DNA of 64,000 nucleotides. It comes from Methylocapsa sp. D3K7. Its GTDB lineage: Bacteria; Pseudomonadota; Alphaproteobacteria; Rhizobiales; Beijerinckiaceae. The position numbers were made by a program, and so were the translations under genes. The stretch covers positions 620,001 to 684,000 of the forward strand of contig NZ_CP123229.1 in the NCBI RefSeq assembly GCF_029855125.1, in the 5' to 3' direction. The notes under the pieces were generated by a model. It did no database searches, was not told the origin of the DNA, and was given only the letters and a program-made list of their open reading frames with translations. Shown here piece after piece: positions 8,080 through 17,431 of the stretch (position 1 is the first letter of the stretch; each line of letters begins with the position of its first letter).

Positions 8080-9410
8080 GAAAAGCGCGCCCCCAGCTGC
8101 TCCATGAGACTTTGAAATTTTGGAAAGCTCGTCGCGATCATGCTCGAATCGTCGATCCCCATCGACCTGCGCGAGGCAAGGCCAAGACACAGAAAACTCA
8201 TCGCGATGCGGTGGTCGAGATGGGTTGCGACCATGCCGCCGCCTTCGACATCGCCCGCACGGCCCTCGACGATCAGATCGTCATCGACGATGTGATTGGA
8301 AACCCCCGCCTCGCGCAAGCCCTCCGCCACCGCTGCGAGGCGGTCGGATTCCTTGACCCTCAATTCGGCAAGGCCACGCATACGCGTCTCGCCCGAGGCA
8401 AAGGCGGCGGCGACCGCGAGGATCGGATATTCGTCGATCATCGAAGGCGCCCGTGACTCCGGCACATCCACGCCTCTCAAAGGCGCCGCACGCACGCGCA
8501 GATCCGCGACCTCCTCACCGCCTTCGTCGCGGCGATCGAGGATTTCGATGTCGGCGCCCATGTCGAGCAATGTCGTAAGAAGACCTATGCGCAAGGGATT
8601 CATCATCATGCCTTCGATGATGATGTCGGACCCCGGCACAATCGTCGCGGCGACCAAGGAAAACGCGGCGGAGGACGGATCCGACGGCACCATCACATGC
8701 GCCGGGCGTAATTCGGGACGCCCCTCGAGACTGATCTTTTTTCCATGATCCCCGAAAGGCTCGACGGAAAGGGACGCGCCAAAATGCTTCAGCATGCGCT
8801 CGGTGTGATCGCGGGTGGCCGACGCCTCGATCACCACAGTACGGCCCGGCGAGTTGAGACCGGCGAGCAGCACCGCCGATTTGATCTGCGCCGAAGCGAC
8901 CGGCGGCGAAAATTCGATGGGCAGCGGCTCGCTCGTGCCCTTCAGAACGACCGGGCAGCGGCCACCCTCCGACTGCGACAAGACCTCGGCGCCCATCAGG
9001 CAAAGCGGATCGAGAATCCGCCGCATGGGGCGTTTGCGCAAGGACGCATCGCCATCGAAACAAGCGGTGATCGCATGGCCGCCGGCGACGCCCATCATCA
9101 AGCGCATGCCAGTACCCGAATTGCCGAAATCGAGGGGTTCGCGCGGCGCGAGCAGCGAGCCGATGCCGCAGCCCTGCACGCGCCAGTGCCCCTCACCAAG
9201 CCGTTCCACCTTGGCGCCAAGCGCCGCGCAGGCGGCGGCAGTGCGAAGAACGTCGTCGCCTTCGAGCAGGCCCTCGATTTTGGTCTCGCCTATGCAGAGA
9301 AGCCCGAGAATCAGGGCGCGATGCGAAATCGACTTGTCCCCCGGCGGTTTGACTCTTCCGCGCAATGGCCCCGCAGCCCGCGCCTGGAGGGCCGGCGCTA
9401 ACGCCTCCAT
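8076..9410 (-). CDS. aroA: 3-phosphoshikimate 1-carboxyvinyltransferase (EPSP synthase, class II)
   Basis: Joins shikimate-3-phosphate and PEP in aromatic amino acid synthesis; the target of glyphosate. 444 residues from the ATG at 9410 ([18 protein letters not shown]); in-frame starts up to 9536 add a non-conserved leader. It is a class II enzyme of the Agrobacterium CP4 type: [11 protein letters not shown] at residues 22-32, LDFGNSGTG near 93-101, [29 protein letters not shown] and [14 protein letters not shown]. At the position where CP4 has the tolerance-linked alanine (its residue 100), this protein has glycine (Gly99). cmk overlaps its end. Confidence 0.95.
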   Translation of the reverse strand: MEALAPALQARAAGPLRGRVKPPGDKSISHRALILGLLCIGETKIEGLLEGDDVLRTAAACAALGAKVERLGEGHWRVQGCGIGSLLAPREPLDFGNSGTGMRLMMGVAGGHAITACFDGDASLRKRPMRRILDPLCLMGAEVLSQSEGGRCPVVLKGTSEPLPIEFSPPVASAQIKSAVLLAGLNSPGRTVVIEASATRDHTERMLKHFGASLSVEPFGDHGKKISLEGRPELRPAHVMVPSDPSSAAFSLVAATIVPGSDIIIEGMMMNPLRIGLLTTLLDMGADIEILDRRDEGGEEVADLRVRAAPLRGVDVPESRAPSMIDEYPILAVAAAFASGETRMRGLAELRVKESDRLAAVAEGLREAGVSNHIVDDDLIVEGRAGDVEGGGMVATHLDHRIAMSFLCLGLASRRSMGIDDSSMIATSFPKFQSLMEQLGARFS

Positions 9411-9597
9411 GGGAGCCCCCAATGCGAATAATCGTGCATAAACAAGCTCATCCCCCGGTTCCGGCCGCTTTCGCGCTTTTGGTACCATGGTGGCGGGGCT
9501 TCTGTCATCAAAACGGTGCCGCAATGCAACTTCCATTTGACAGCCGGGCTTTGCACCACTAACCGGACCGCAAAGTCGTCTTCAAGAGGTAGGTTCC

Positions 9598-9957
9598 GTG
9601 GCCAAGCCCGAACTCGGTAATAAGCATCACTGCCAAAATTGCGGTGCGCGTTTTTTCGATCTCAACCGATCGCCCGCCACCTGTCCAAAATGCGGGACGG
9701 TTTCTCAGGCCTTGCCATTGGCGCGGGCGGCCCATCACGCTTCGGCCGCCGATGAGGACGAGGCCGAAGTGGCGCCGGTGGCGGAACTGGTATCGCTCGA
9801 GGAAGCCGATGCCGGCGATGAGAAAGCCGTGGTCGCGGCGGACGACGACGTCGAGATCGAACCCGCCGATGATCCTTTCCTCGAAGAGGAAGAGGAAGAC
9901 AACGACGATGTCGGGGATCTCATCGACGGCGAAATCGGCGATGAAGAAGAACGCTAG
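9598..9957 (+). CDS. TIGR02300 (FYDLN acid) family protein
   Basis: 119 residues from a GTG at 9598, following AGGTAGG. N-terminal zinc-ribbon-like pattern with cysteines at 12, 15, 29 and 32 around FFDLN (usually FYDLN), then a very acidic tail (runs of E and D, residues 52-118). This is a small conserved alphaproteobacterial family of unknown function, normally divergent from aroA, as here. The acidic tail is a family trait. Confidence 0.88.
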   Translation: MAKPELGNKHHCQNCGARFFDLNRSPATCPKCGTVSQALPLARAAHHASAADEDEAEVAPVAELVSLEEADAGDEKAVVAADDDVEIEPADDPFLEEEEEDNDDVGDLIDGEIGDEEER

Positions 9958-10080
9958 GCTTGTGAAGCTCGGCGGGTAAGGCTATATAGCCGCCCTGCGT
10001 CCTGCCGGCGGCGCGGATCGCACCATTCAGCCCAACTGAATGTTGTTACTATCCGCGCTTCGCGTGATTTCTAACGGTTC

Positions 10081-10156
10081 GGGGTCATAGCTCAGTTGGG
10101 AGAGCGCTTCAATGGCATTGAAGAGGTCGGCGGTTCGATTCCGCCTGGCTCCACCA
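10081..10156 (+). tRNA. tRNA-Ala (anticodon GGC)
   Basis: 76 bases folding as a complete cloverleaf. The acceptor stem GGGGTCA pairs with TGGCTCC with one G-U; the anticodon stem CTTCA/TGAAG encloses loop ATGGCAT with anticodon GGC; the T-arm GGCGG-TTCGATT-CCGCC is present and CCA is encoded. It marks the end of the conserved core; the recombinase cassette follows. Confidence 0.97.
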
Positions 10157-10517
10157 CGCACTGTATAGACTCCGTATAGTTTGGCTGATTTTCGAAAAAT
10201 CGCGGGTGTACCGAAGGTTACAACTGCAACTTTGAATGTCTTCCGGTCTCCAAAAGGCTTTTTGACCCACACACGGCAAATTATACCTTGGGTCTCCGCT
10301 CTCAAAATTTCTTTTCCGTGCTGCGATGCCTTTCGTCATGCGGAGACGGGTTCGAGACTCTACGAGACGGGTTCGCATCCAACGGACTTCACATCGCGGC
10401 CCGCGAATGCAATGACCCTTTCGACCATCGATGAGAGTCCGAAAATTGCTTGGCTATTTGGCCACGATTAGGTTCTCGGATGGCCTGATTTGGCGGCGGG
10501 ACGTTTGGGTGCGTTGA
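10157..10517. other. Intergenic spacer after tRNA-Ala
   Basis: No convincing gene. Contains two close copies of GAGACGGGTTCG (about 10340 and 10362). Possible junction sequence between core and integrated DNA. Confidence 0.4.
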
Positions 10518-12095
10518 TCAGGATCGCGCGGGAAGTCCGAGCTTTTGGCGCTGTTTTGCCCAACTGATGGGCAGATCGGTGAGGCGCGAAAGGCCGAAGC
10601 CGCGTGGCAAAGTCCCGTTGGCCACCGCCTCGACAATGTCGGGCGCGATGAAGGCGAGCGACAAGGTCATCCGTGCCGCTCGCTCGCTCATGTTTTCGCG
10701 CTGTGAGATCGTCTCGATATCGGGAACGGACCCGGCGAGGATTTCGCCGAGCCAATGCCGGGCTTTGGCGATGCCATTCAGCAGCCTGATCCGCGATTCG
10801 GCCCGTATATGTCGCGTTCCCGTGCTGTCGGTCGGCTGGATCACATCGCGCTTGCGGCGGAACGCGTGCGGTGACCATGGCACGACAATCGGATTCGTCG
10901 TAGAAACATTCGGTTTGAGCAACAGAATCTCGATCGCCTGACGGCCGACGGTGATCCGCTCGACCAACCGTTCGACTCGCTCACACTCCGAGGCTTGGTC
11001 GGCGTCTTGCTCCGATGGTAGCAGCGCCGCCAGCGTATTCATGACGATGCCTTCAACATCCTGCGCAGCAACGCGCGGGACTGAGCCTGCCTCTTCCTTG
11101 CGGCCTTGCTGCACAACACAGGAAATGTAGTAGCGGTAGCGGGCGCCCTTTTTGATCGCATAGCTCGGGCTCATGCGGTTGCCGCGGTCGTCATAGATAC
11201 GGCCAAGCAGCAGGGCTTCAGAGCGCGTTCGTCGCATCCTTCGTGCGGTGCGGTTTTCGTTCAGTTTGGTCTGAACTTTCTCGAACAGGTCGCGATCGAT
11301 GATCGGTGCGTGCTCGCCCGGATAACTGCACTCTCGATGATTGATCTCGCCGAGATAGATCCGGTTGCGGAGCATATGGTTGAGCGGACCATTGGTGAGC
11401 GAGACGCCGCCGCGAGTTCCCCCCGAGGCCATCGGGCGCGCGCGTGTCACAATGTTCCGGTCGCGGAGATCGCGTTGCAGAAACGACAAGGATCCGAGGG
11501 CGAGATACCGCTCAAACACGAGCCGCACCGTCGCGGCTTCGGCCGCGTCGATGACAAGCTTGCGATCGTGCAGCGCGTAGCCCAGCGGCACGACGCCCCC
11601 GACCCAAATGCCCTTCTTCTTGGAGGCCGCGATCTTGTCGCGAATGCGCTCGCCCGTCACCTCCCGCTCGAACTGGGCGAAGGACAGCAGGACATTCAGC
11701 GTCAATCGCCCCATGCTGGTGGTCGTGTTGAAGGATTGCGTCACCGAGACAAACGAGACGCTATGCGCGTCGAAGAGCTCAACCAGCTTGGCAAAATCGG
11801 TGAGCGACCGGGTGAGCCGATCGACCTTGTAAACGACCACGATATCGATCCGGTGCGCCCGGATATCCTCGAGCAATTTGTGTAAGGCGGGGCGTTCCAG
11901 GCTGCCGCCGGAAAAGCCGCCATCGTCGTAGCGATCGCGGATCAGACGCCAACCTTCCTGCGCCTGGCTTTTGACATAGGCCTGGGCGGCCTCGCGCTGG
12001 TTGTCGAGCGAATTAAACTCCTGCTCGAGCCCATGATCGCTCGACACGCGCGTATAGATCGCGCACCGAAGCGGTTCTGCGGCCACACCCTTCAT
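10518..12095 (-). CDS. Large serine recombinase
   Basis: Site-specific DNA recombinase of about 525 residues from the ATG at 12095, whose ATGA overlaps the stop of the DUF2924 gene. The resolvase catalytic domain covers residues 8-150: YTRVSS with catalytic Ser18, then GLEQEFNSLDNQREAAQAYV and YKVDRLTRSLTDFAKL. A recombinase domain (DRNIVTRARP..GPLNHMLRNRIYLGEI) and a C-terminal zinc-ribbon/coiled region follow. The DUF3489-DUF2924-recombinase trio is common in alphaproteobacterial islands. It appears intact. Confidence 0.93.
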   Translation of the reverse strand: MKGVAAEPLRCAIYTRVSSDHGLEQEFNSLDNQREAAQAYVKSQAQEGWRLIRDRYDDGGFSGGSLERPALHKLLEDIRAHRIDIVVVYKVDRLTRSLTDFAKLVELFDAHSVSFVSVTQSFNTTTSMGRLTLNVLLSFAQFEREVTGERIRDKIAASKKKGIWVGGVVPLGYALHDRKLVIDAAEAATVRLVFERYLALGSLSFLQRDLRDRNIVTRARPMASGGTRGGVSLTNGPLNHMLRNRIYLGEINHRECSYPGEHAPIIDRDLFEKVQTKLNENRTARRMRRTRSEALLLGRIYDDRGNRMSPSYAIKKGARYRYYISCVVQQGRKEEAGSVPRVAAQDVEGIVMNTLAALLPSEQDADQASECERVERLVERITVGRQAIEILLLKPNVSTTNPIVVPWSPHAFRRKRDVIQPTDSTGTRHIRAESRIRLLNGIAKARHWLGEILAGSVPDIETISQRENMSERAARMTLSLAFIAPDIVEAVANGTLPRGFGLSRLTDLPISWAKQRQKLGLPARS

Positions 12096-12775
12096 GGCCG
12101 ATCTCCGACCGAGGAAGGCGCCGGGCAAGACGTGGGTTCGACCGCCGGCAGACACCGTTGTGCGCCGGGCGCACGGCATCGCGACCGGGCCTCTTCCCCT
12201 TCATCCGTATTCTGTTGCGCGACGCTTTTCGCCGCGGCTCCGGACGCCCTTGGGATCTTCCGGGGGATCTTGCGGCCATTGCGCAGGCCGAAGAAGCGGT
12301 AGCCGTTCCACTTTGTCCTCGTGATGGCAAAGGCCACCGCCGACAGGCTCGCGTAGGATGTGCCGTTCCAGGCAAAGCCATCCTCGCGCACCATCACGCG
12401 TTCCATCCGGCCCTGCCATTCGCGATCGAGCCGCGTGCCCGGCTTAAGGCTCCACTGGGACGCGGGCGGAATGGCGGCCGGCGTGGTGGTCTCTGGGCCG
12501 CCTCCCATCCCTGAACCCAAACGATCGAGCAAACGCTGTGTATCGCGCGAGACATCCCCGAAGGCATCCACCTGAATCCGATAGGCGAGCACACGCAGGA
12601 GGAGAGCCCGCGAGATCCGGGCTGGGGCAATCCGGCCCGAGCGGTTGCGATAGTGCATCCTCAGCTCACCGAGCTCGAGTCGTTCCAGCTGATCGAGCTC
12701 GATGGTGAGGGCATCCGCGGCGGCGGGCGACGGGCTGAGCCCCAGCCCGGTCGGAGTCTTGCGGGGCGACTCCAA
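12092..12775 (-). CDS. DUF2924 domain protein
   Basis: About 227 residues from a TTG at 12775, just after the DUF3489 stop; an ATG at 12859 in the same frame would overlap that gene by 80 bases. The DUF2924 signature is present: SQWSLKPGTRLDREWQGR, EDGFAWNGTSYASLSAVAFA and WNGYRFFGL. The family always travels with serine recombinases and is probably an accessory DNA-binding factor (inference from context). The stop overlaps the recombinase start. Confidence 0.85.
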   Translation of the reverse strand: MESPRKTPTGLGLSPSPAAADALTIELDQLERLELGELRMHYRNRSGRIAPARISRALLLRVLAYRIQVDAFGDVSRDTQRLLDRLGSGMGGGPETTTPAAIPPASQWSLKPGTRLDREWQGRMERVMVREDGFAWNGTSYASLSAVAFAITRTKWNGYRFFGLRNGRKIPRKIPRASGAAAKSVAQQNTDEGEEARSRCRAPGAQRCLPAVEPTSCPAPSSVGDRP

Positions 12776-12779
12776 CGTC

Positions 12780-13493
12780 CTACGCAGCCTGCGCGTGAGG
12801 CTCTGAGAGGATTCGGTAAATCGTGTCCGCGCCCTCCCGGCGTTCACGCCCCAGGACATAGCCGCGCTTGCGCAGGCCTGTCAGCGCAGCCCGGGTCGTG
12901 TGCGGCAACCAACCGGTTGCAGCCGTAAGTTCCTCGATGCCCGCCCCTTGCTCGCGCGAAAGCAAAATGATCACCCCAGCGAGTTTGCTGCCGGGCCGGG
13001 GGGCATTGGCCTCCCTCAGCGCATTTTTCAACGGCCGGTCGACATCTGTATGCGAGGTATTGCCGGTGCGGCCGCTTGTTTCAGAGGGTCTTACGCGCGA
13101 CTTGGTCGTCCTTGCGCGAGGCGTCGCGTCATCCGACGGCTCTTTGGGGCTGTCGCCCTTCATGGTGCCGCCAGACTTTTTCGCTGGGATCGCATGTGAA
13201 TTCTGGTGCGTCGTCTCGATCGGGATCGCCTTACACCCAACCGCCGTGATCACCAAGGCATAGGTTTTCCCGGTCTCCACATTGCGGCGCCAAACCGGCA
13301 TGCCCGTCTTGGACCGGACCTCGCGGACCAACCCTTTGCCGATGAGCGTGCGCACAAAACTTTCGGCGGCCTTGCCCTTCAATTGCTCGGGGATGACAAC
13401 GACGCCGCTGTCCCGTCCGGCAGCCTCCGAAAGCACGAGAAATTGCGCATCGGTGAGATGGCGGGATTTGCGAATACCGCTGAGCTGGGTCAT
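12780..13493 (-). CDS. DUF3489 domain protein
   Basis: 237 residues from the ATG at 13493, preceded by GGAGG six bases upstream, which decides this start over in-frame ATGs at 13505 and 13562. The N-terminal half (LTDAQFLVLSEAAGRDSG, SFVRTLIGKGLVREV) is a winged-helix-like domain. The C-terminal DUF3489 part has SKLAGVIILLSREQGAGIEELTAATGW, THTTRAALTGLRKRGY-like sequence and GADTIYRI. Probable DNA-binding partner of the recombinase cassette. Confidence 0.87.
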   Translation of the reverse strand: MTQLSGIRKSRHLTDAQFLVLSEAAGRDSGVVVIPEQLKGKAAESFVRTLIGKGLVREVRSKTGMPVWRRNVETGKTYALVITAVGCKAIPIETTHQNSHAIPAKKSGGTMKGDSPKEPSDDATPRARTTKSRVRPSETSGRTGNTSHTDVDRPLKNALREANAPRPGSKLAGVIILLSREQGAGIEELTAATGWLPHTTRAALTGLRKRGYVLGRERREGADTIYRILSEPHAQAA

Positions 13494-13721
13494 TGTTGCC
13501 TCCATGGCAGGTGAGACGCGGCAACATCGCCCCGTCACCACGCCGACCCCGCTCAGGCGCAACGGCCAGCGGGGCTCATCACGGAGGCGCCATCGGCCGC
13601 TTTCGGCCGTGCGTCACGCTCATAGGAACGCTCTCTTCAAAGAAGAAGTCCAGTCCATTTTTGCCAGGTCGAGCCGAAAATCGACCACCTCCGATCTAAA
13701 TTCACGCGTGACATTGTCTAC

Positions 13722-13775
13722 GGTCTACTGATTTGTAATCAGTAGGTCGCGGGTTCGACTCCTGCAAATCACATC
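13722..13775 (+). tRNA. 3' half of a tRNA-Thr (TGT), remnant
   Basis: Anticodon arm ACTGA-TTTGTAA-TCAGT with anticodon TGT, then variable loop and T-arm GCGGG-TTCGACT-CCTGC, ending CACATCA rather than ACCA. No D-arm or matching 5' acceptor strand precedes it (13660-13720 does not fold). I read it as a tRNA-gene fragment left by integration of mobile DNA, that is, a degenerate attachment site, not a working tRNA. Confidence 0.6.
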
Positions 13776-13806
13776 AGGCGCCCGCTTTCTCAATCTTCAG
13801 CAAGCT

Positions 13807-14530
13807 ATGCAGGAAAAACGCTATTTAAAATGCTTGCAATCACAGGAGCAGCCAGCCGCCCCGCGCCCGAGCGCAGCGGTCAAAGCCGGGACCTTCATCA
13901 CGTTTGATGTCCCGGGCTCCACATGCCTCCCCCGCTTCTTCAACTGCACTCATCCCATCGCCATCAACGCAGCGGGGGCGGTCACGGGAATCTACGCTGA
14001 CGCAATCGGCGCGATGCATGGCTTCCTGCGCGGCCCCACCGGCACCTTCACCAATATTGATCCCCCGGGCTCCACATGCCCCAGGTTCTTCGCCTCTTGC
14101 TTCCAGCCCGCCGCCATCAACTCAGCGGGAGCGATCACGGGAACCTCCTCCTGGTCGTCGAGTAGCGGCTTCCTGCGGAGGCGATCACGGGACAATACTG
14201 TGACGCCAACACCTGTCACGGCTTCCTCCGCACTCGCGGCGGCACCTTCACCACGATCGATCCACCGGGCTCCAATTTCACCTACGCCAACGCGATTAAT
14301 CCGCCAGGAGCGATCGTGGGAACGTACCAATCTTTTACCCACGGCTATCTGCGGTCCCGCGACGGCACCTTCACAACAGTCGATCCCTCTGGCCCGCCCT
14401 ACGTCATGCACGAATGCATGTACCACGCGTCAAGTTTCGTCTGCCACCTCGGTAAGGCGAGAATTATGGTCGCGGTCCTCGCGGTAACGTTCTCCGCCGC
14501 GTGCTTGTGGGAGAAGCATCGTTCGCGGTA
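13807..14530 (+). pseudogene. HAF-repeat extracellular protein, broken
   Basis: Repeats of the pattern GTFTxIDPPGS...AINxAGAITGxY...HGFLR, known as the extracellular HAF repeat. Two repeats read in the first frame (13870-14160). Then, after GFLR, the sequence jumps into another frame where AITGQYCDANTCHGFLR, GGTFTTIDPPGS, INPPGAIVGTYQSF and HGYLRSRDGTFTTVDPSG continue to about 14440. The jump falls between two repeat units, as expected of a deletion by repeat recombination. No signal peptide is seen; the start is probably also lost, as the tRNA-Thr fragment lies 31 bases upstream. Confidence 0.7.
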
Positions 14531-14610
14531 ATTTTCATGGCAGCGCCTTTCTTGCGCGGTATCCGGCCCTTATCCACGAGCGTGGGTCTATTTGCAATTT
14601 TGTTTGATCC

Positions 14611-15312
14611 TTATTCCCTCGTCGTCAAACTCAGTTTTGCATTGGCATCGACTTCCAACGCCTTGCGAAAATTCACCATGCATTTTTTGAAGTTTTGTTC
14701 TTTACGCCACTGCGGTGTATTGGTGCGGACTTCGCGCGCGTTTTCCGGCTCATTGCGGAGGGCCTGCAATGCTTGTGGTCCAAGTCGTTGCACGCAGCCA
14801 CCTTGCCCGGACTTAGAAAACGCGACCAGTTTGCCTCGTGCCACAGCGGCAAGCGACTCAAGGCGCAAAACTTCATCCGCGAGACTTTCGCCAGCATCCA
14901 TTGTAATCGGATTTATGGCCTCAATCCCACGGTCATGCGCCGCCGCCAAATCCTTGGCGCGCAATGCCAAGTCAGCCCGAAGCCGCGCAAGTCCACCTTC
15001 AGCGAATTCAATTTCCGCAAGCGCCCTTTCATGCCGTTGTTTCGTGACGGCAAGTTCTGGCGGCGTCACCAACTCGGCACCATCGCGCAAAGCGATGGAT
15101 GCGGCTTCGGCCAAGCGAGACATGATCGATGTGAATTCGGCCAGCCCTTCACGAAGTTCCGCCATGCGCCTTTCGGCATTGGCAACCGCCGCCTTCAATT
15201 CCTCGACGGCCTTTGCTGTTTTGCGATGGTCTTTGATGGCGTGGGCGAGCGTTAAGCGGGCGGCATCAGCATCGGATGTTGCTTCGGTTTTAAGGGCGAG
15301 ATTCATTTCCAT
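14611..15312 (-). CDS. Coiled-coil protein, unknown
   Basis: 233 residues, rich in A, E, R and L with long heptad-like stretches (residues 20-170: KAVEELKAAVANAERRMAEL and ALAEIEFAEGGLARLRADLA). No membrane segment or enzyme motif. Overlaps the end of the next upstream gene on the same strand (15303), suggesting a two-gene operon, perhaps phage-type cargo. Function not recognised. Confidence 0.55.
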   Translation of the reverse strand: MEMNLALKTEATSDADAARLTLAHAIKDHRKTAKAVEELKAAVANAERRMAELREGLAEFTSIMSRLAEAASIALRDGAELVTPPELAVTKQRHERALAEIEFAEGGLARLRADLALRAKDLAAAHDRGIEAINPITMDAGESLADEVLRLESLAAVARGKLVAFSKSGQGGCVQRLGPQALQALRNEPENAREVRTNTPQWRKEQNFKKCMVNFRKALEVDANAKLSLTTRE

Positions 15313-15497
15313 TTCTCTTTCATTGCGCCATCGATTTGATTTTTCATTGTGCGCACAAGCGCATATTGATTTTGATGGAAAGCTTTGTTGGTCGCGGCTT
15401 CCCGCAAGAATGCTTTTTGCTCGGCTTGGCGCTGGGCGTCTCTTGCGGCGAACATGGCTTTCGCTTGTTGCGGAGTCACAAAGTTGGAATCGCCCAT
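15303..15497 (-). CDS. Small hypothetical protein upstream of the coiled-coil gene
   Basis: 64 residues from the ATG at 15497 (MGDSNFVTPQQAKAMFAARD), Q/A/K-rich and helical. Ten-base overlap with the next gene. An in-frame ATG at 15566 exists, but that region lies at the junction with the IS630 remnant, so the original 5' part may have been cut off. Confidence 0.5.
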   Translation of the reverse strand: MGDSNFVTPQQAKAMFAARDAQRQAEQKAFLREAATNKAFHQNQYALVRTMKNQIDGAMKEKWK

Positions 15498-15559
15498 AGG
15501 AAATTGCTCACTCTTTTGCGCATGTTGGCCGGATGATGGATCGAGTTTCATGCGTTGTC

Positions 15560-16094
15560 TGTCCAAGGAAACTGGTTTTCATCGACGAGACGGGAGCTTC
15601 CACAAATCTCGCGCGAAAAAGCGGACGTTGCCGGCGCGGGCGACGGTTGCGCGCCTTTGTCCCGCACGGCCACTACAAGACGGTCACGCTGGTCTCCGGC
15701 GTCCGACTTTCCGGGCTGACGGCGCCGAAAGTCCACGACCGGCCGATCAACGCCGCTTTGTTCGAGGAATGGGTAGAAAAATGCCTGTTTCCCAGGCTCG
15801 CTGAAGGCTATATTGTCGTCATGGACAATCTCTCGAGCCGCAAGGGACCAAAGGTCGAGCAACTTATAAAAGCCGCCGGCGCCGACCTGCGCTATCTGCC
15901 GCCCTACAGCCCGGACATGAACCCGATCGAAAAAGCCTTCTCCAAACTGAAAGCCTTCTTACGGAAAATCGCCGAGAGGACTGTCGCGGGTTTGATAAGG
16001 GCGCTCGAAACCTGCGCCGACATCTTCAAACTCGCAGAATGCGAAAATTACTTCAACGCCTGCGGCTATGACACAGGTTGATCGGATTCCGCTC
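15560..16094 (+). mobile_element. IS630-family remnant (3' part)
   Basis: C-terminal DDE part of an IS630 transposase: LVFIDETGASTNLARKSGRC, YIVVMDNLSSRKGPKVEQL, LPPYSPDMNPIEKAFSKLK, with the stop at 16079-16081. The N-terminal half is missing. It ends with GGATTCCGCTC followed by TA (16084-16096), the right inverted repeat of this IS type. About 80% similar to the neighbouring copy, so it is a separate, older insertion. Confidence 0.8.
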
Positions 16095-16142
16095 TAAACA
16101 GTAATCCCCTCTACAAACTTCCCTTAGACCGACTGATTATTA

Positions 16143-17195
16143 GAGCGGGCTCCGAACGATTTGAATGGAATTGAGATTCCCGAATCGGCTGAAATCTGAT
16201 TCATGATTCCCGCCGCGGAAGGGAGGCAGCGGGCATGGCGCTTTCCGACGATCTTCGCAAACGAGTGGTGGAGGCCGTCGTCTCGGGCGGGCTGTCGCGC
16301 AATTCGGCGGCGAAGCGTTTCGAAGTCGGCATTGCGAGCGCCGTGCGCTGGGTCAAGCAATTCGAAGCGACGGGAGAACTGTCGCCGAAGCCCTTGGGAG
16401 GCGATCGCCGCTCTGGCCGCATCGAAGCCCATCACGACTACCTCATGGGGCTGATCCGGCGCACGCCGGACATCACCCTGCTGGAGATCCAGGAGCGTCT
16501 GATCAGGAATTGCGGCGAGCATTTTTCGCGTTCCGTGCTTTGGCGCTTCTTCGACCGTCACGGCGTCACGTTCAAAAAAAGACCGCGCACGCCACGGAGC
16601 AGCAGCGCCCAGACGTGCTGAAGAAACGCCTCGAATGGTTCGAGGGACAGCTCGATCTCGACCCCGACAAGCTCGTCTTCATCGACGAAACGGGCGCCTC
16701 GACCAACTTGGCGCGCAAAGGCGGGCGTTGCCAGCACGGGCGGCGGTTGCGCATCGGCGTGCCGCACGGCCACTACAAGACGGTTACGCTCGTCGCCGGC
16801 ATACGCCTTCGTGGGCTCGTGGCGGCGAAGACCTACGATCGTCCGATCAACGCCGCCCTCTTCGAGGAATGGGTGGAAAACTACCTTATTCCCACGCTTT
16901 CGAAAGGTGACGTCGTTGTCATGGACAATCTGCCCGTCCAGAAGGGGCCGCGGGTCGAGGAGATGATCAAAGCCGTGGGCGCCAAGCTGCGCTACCTCCC
17001 GCCCTATAGCCCCGACATGAACCCGATCGAGAAGGCGTTTTCAAAACTGAAAGCGCATTTGCGCAAAATCGCCGAGCGAACCGTCGCCGAGCTGATGCGC
17101 GCCCTCGAAACCTGCGCCCGACATCTTCAAACCCGCCGAATGTGCAAACTACTTCGCCGCTTGCGGATATGATCCACCTTGATTGGAGCCCGCTC
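16143..17195 (+). mobile_element. IS630-family insertion sequence
   Basis: 1053-bp element bounded by inverted repeats GAGCGGGCTCC (16143-16153) and GGAGCCCGCTC (17185-17195), with the target TA duplicated on both sides (16141-16142 and 17196-17197), as IS630 elements do. Carries one transposase gene in two frames. Confidence 0.88.
16235..17172 (+). pseudogene. IS630 transposase (−1 frameshift type, 3' end shifted)
   Basis: The first frame (16235-16621, MALSDDLRKRVVEAVVSGGL) gives the helix-turn-helix part. The second frame from about 16575 gives the DDE domain (LVFIDETGASTNLARKGGRC, DVVVMDNLPVQKGPRVEEM, PPYSPDMNPIEKAFSKLKA). They meet at AAAAAAAG (16574-16581), a classic slippery run, so programmed −1 frameshifting is likely. 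Near 17116 an extra C shifts the last 20 codons: the expected ADIFKPAEC..YFAACGYDP end reads in another frame. This second shift makes the copy doubtful or is a sequencing error. Confidence 0.75.
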
Positions 17196-17199
17196 TAAT

Positions 17200-17430
17200 C
17201 ATTTACCAGGCTAAATCAAAGTATTCGATTGCCGTACCAATATCAATAGTAATCGTTCCCCTCGTAATTTCCGACACTTGATTTTCAAAACGGTTCCGCG
17301 CGTCTTTTTAAACAGCCTCTGAGAGAACTTGCTATTTAGTAAACGTAATCCTACCCTTGTTTGTAACAATTTCCATCCTAATAACATTGTTTGAACAACC
17401 AACTGTAGTCATATCACATGTAGGACTGTA
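17200..17430. other. AT-rich spacer
   Basis: Lower in GC than its surroundings; no gene seen on either strand. Confidence 0.4.
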
Positions 17431-17431
17431 C

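Noticed and set aside
10027-10378. Minus-strand frames across tRNA-Ala
   Set aside because: Typical spurious proteins of tRNA loci; no motif, and they cover a structural RNA.
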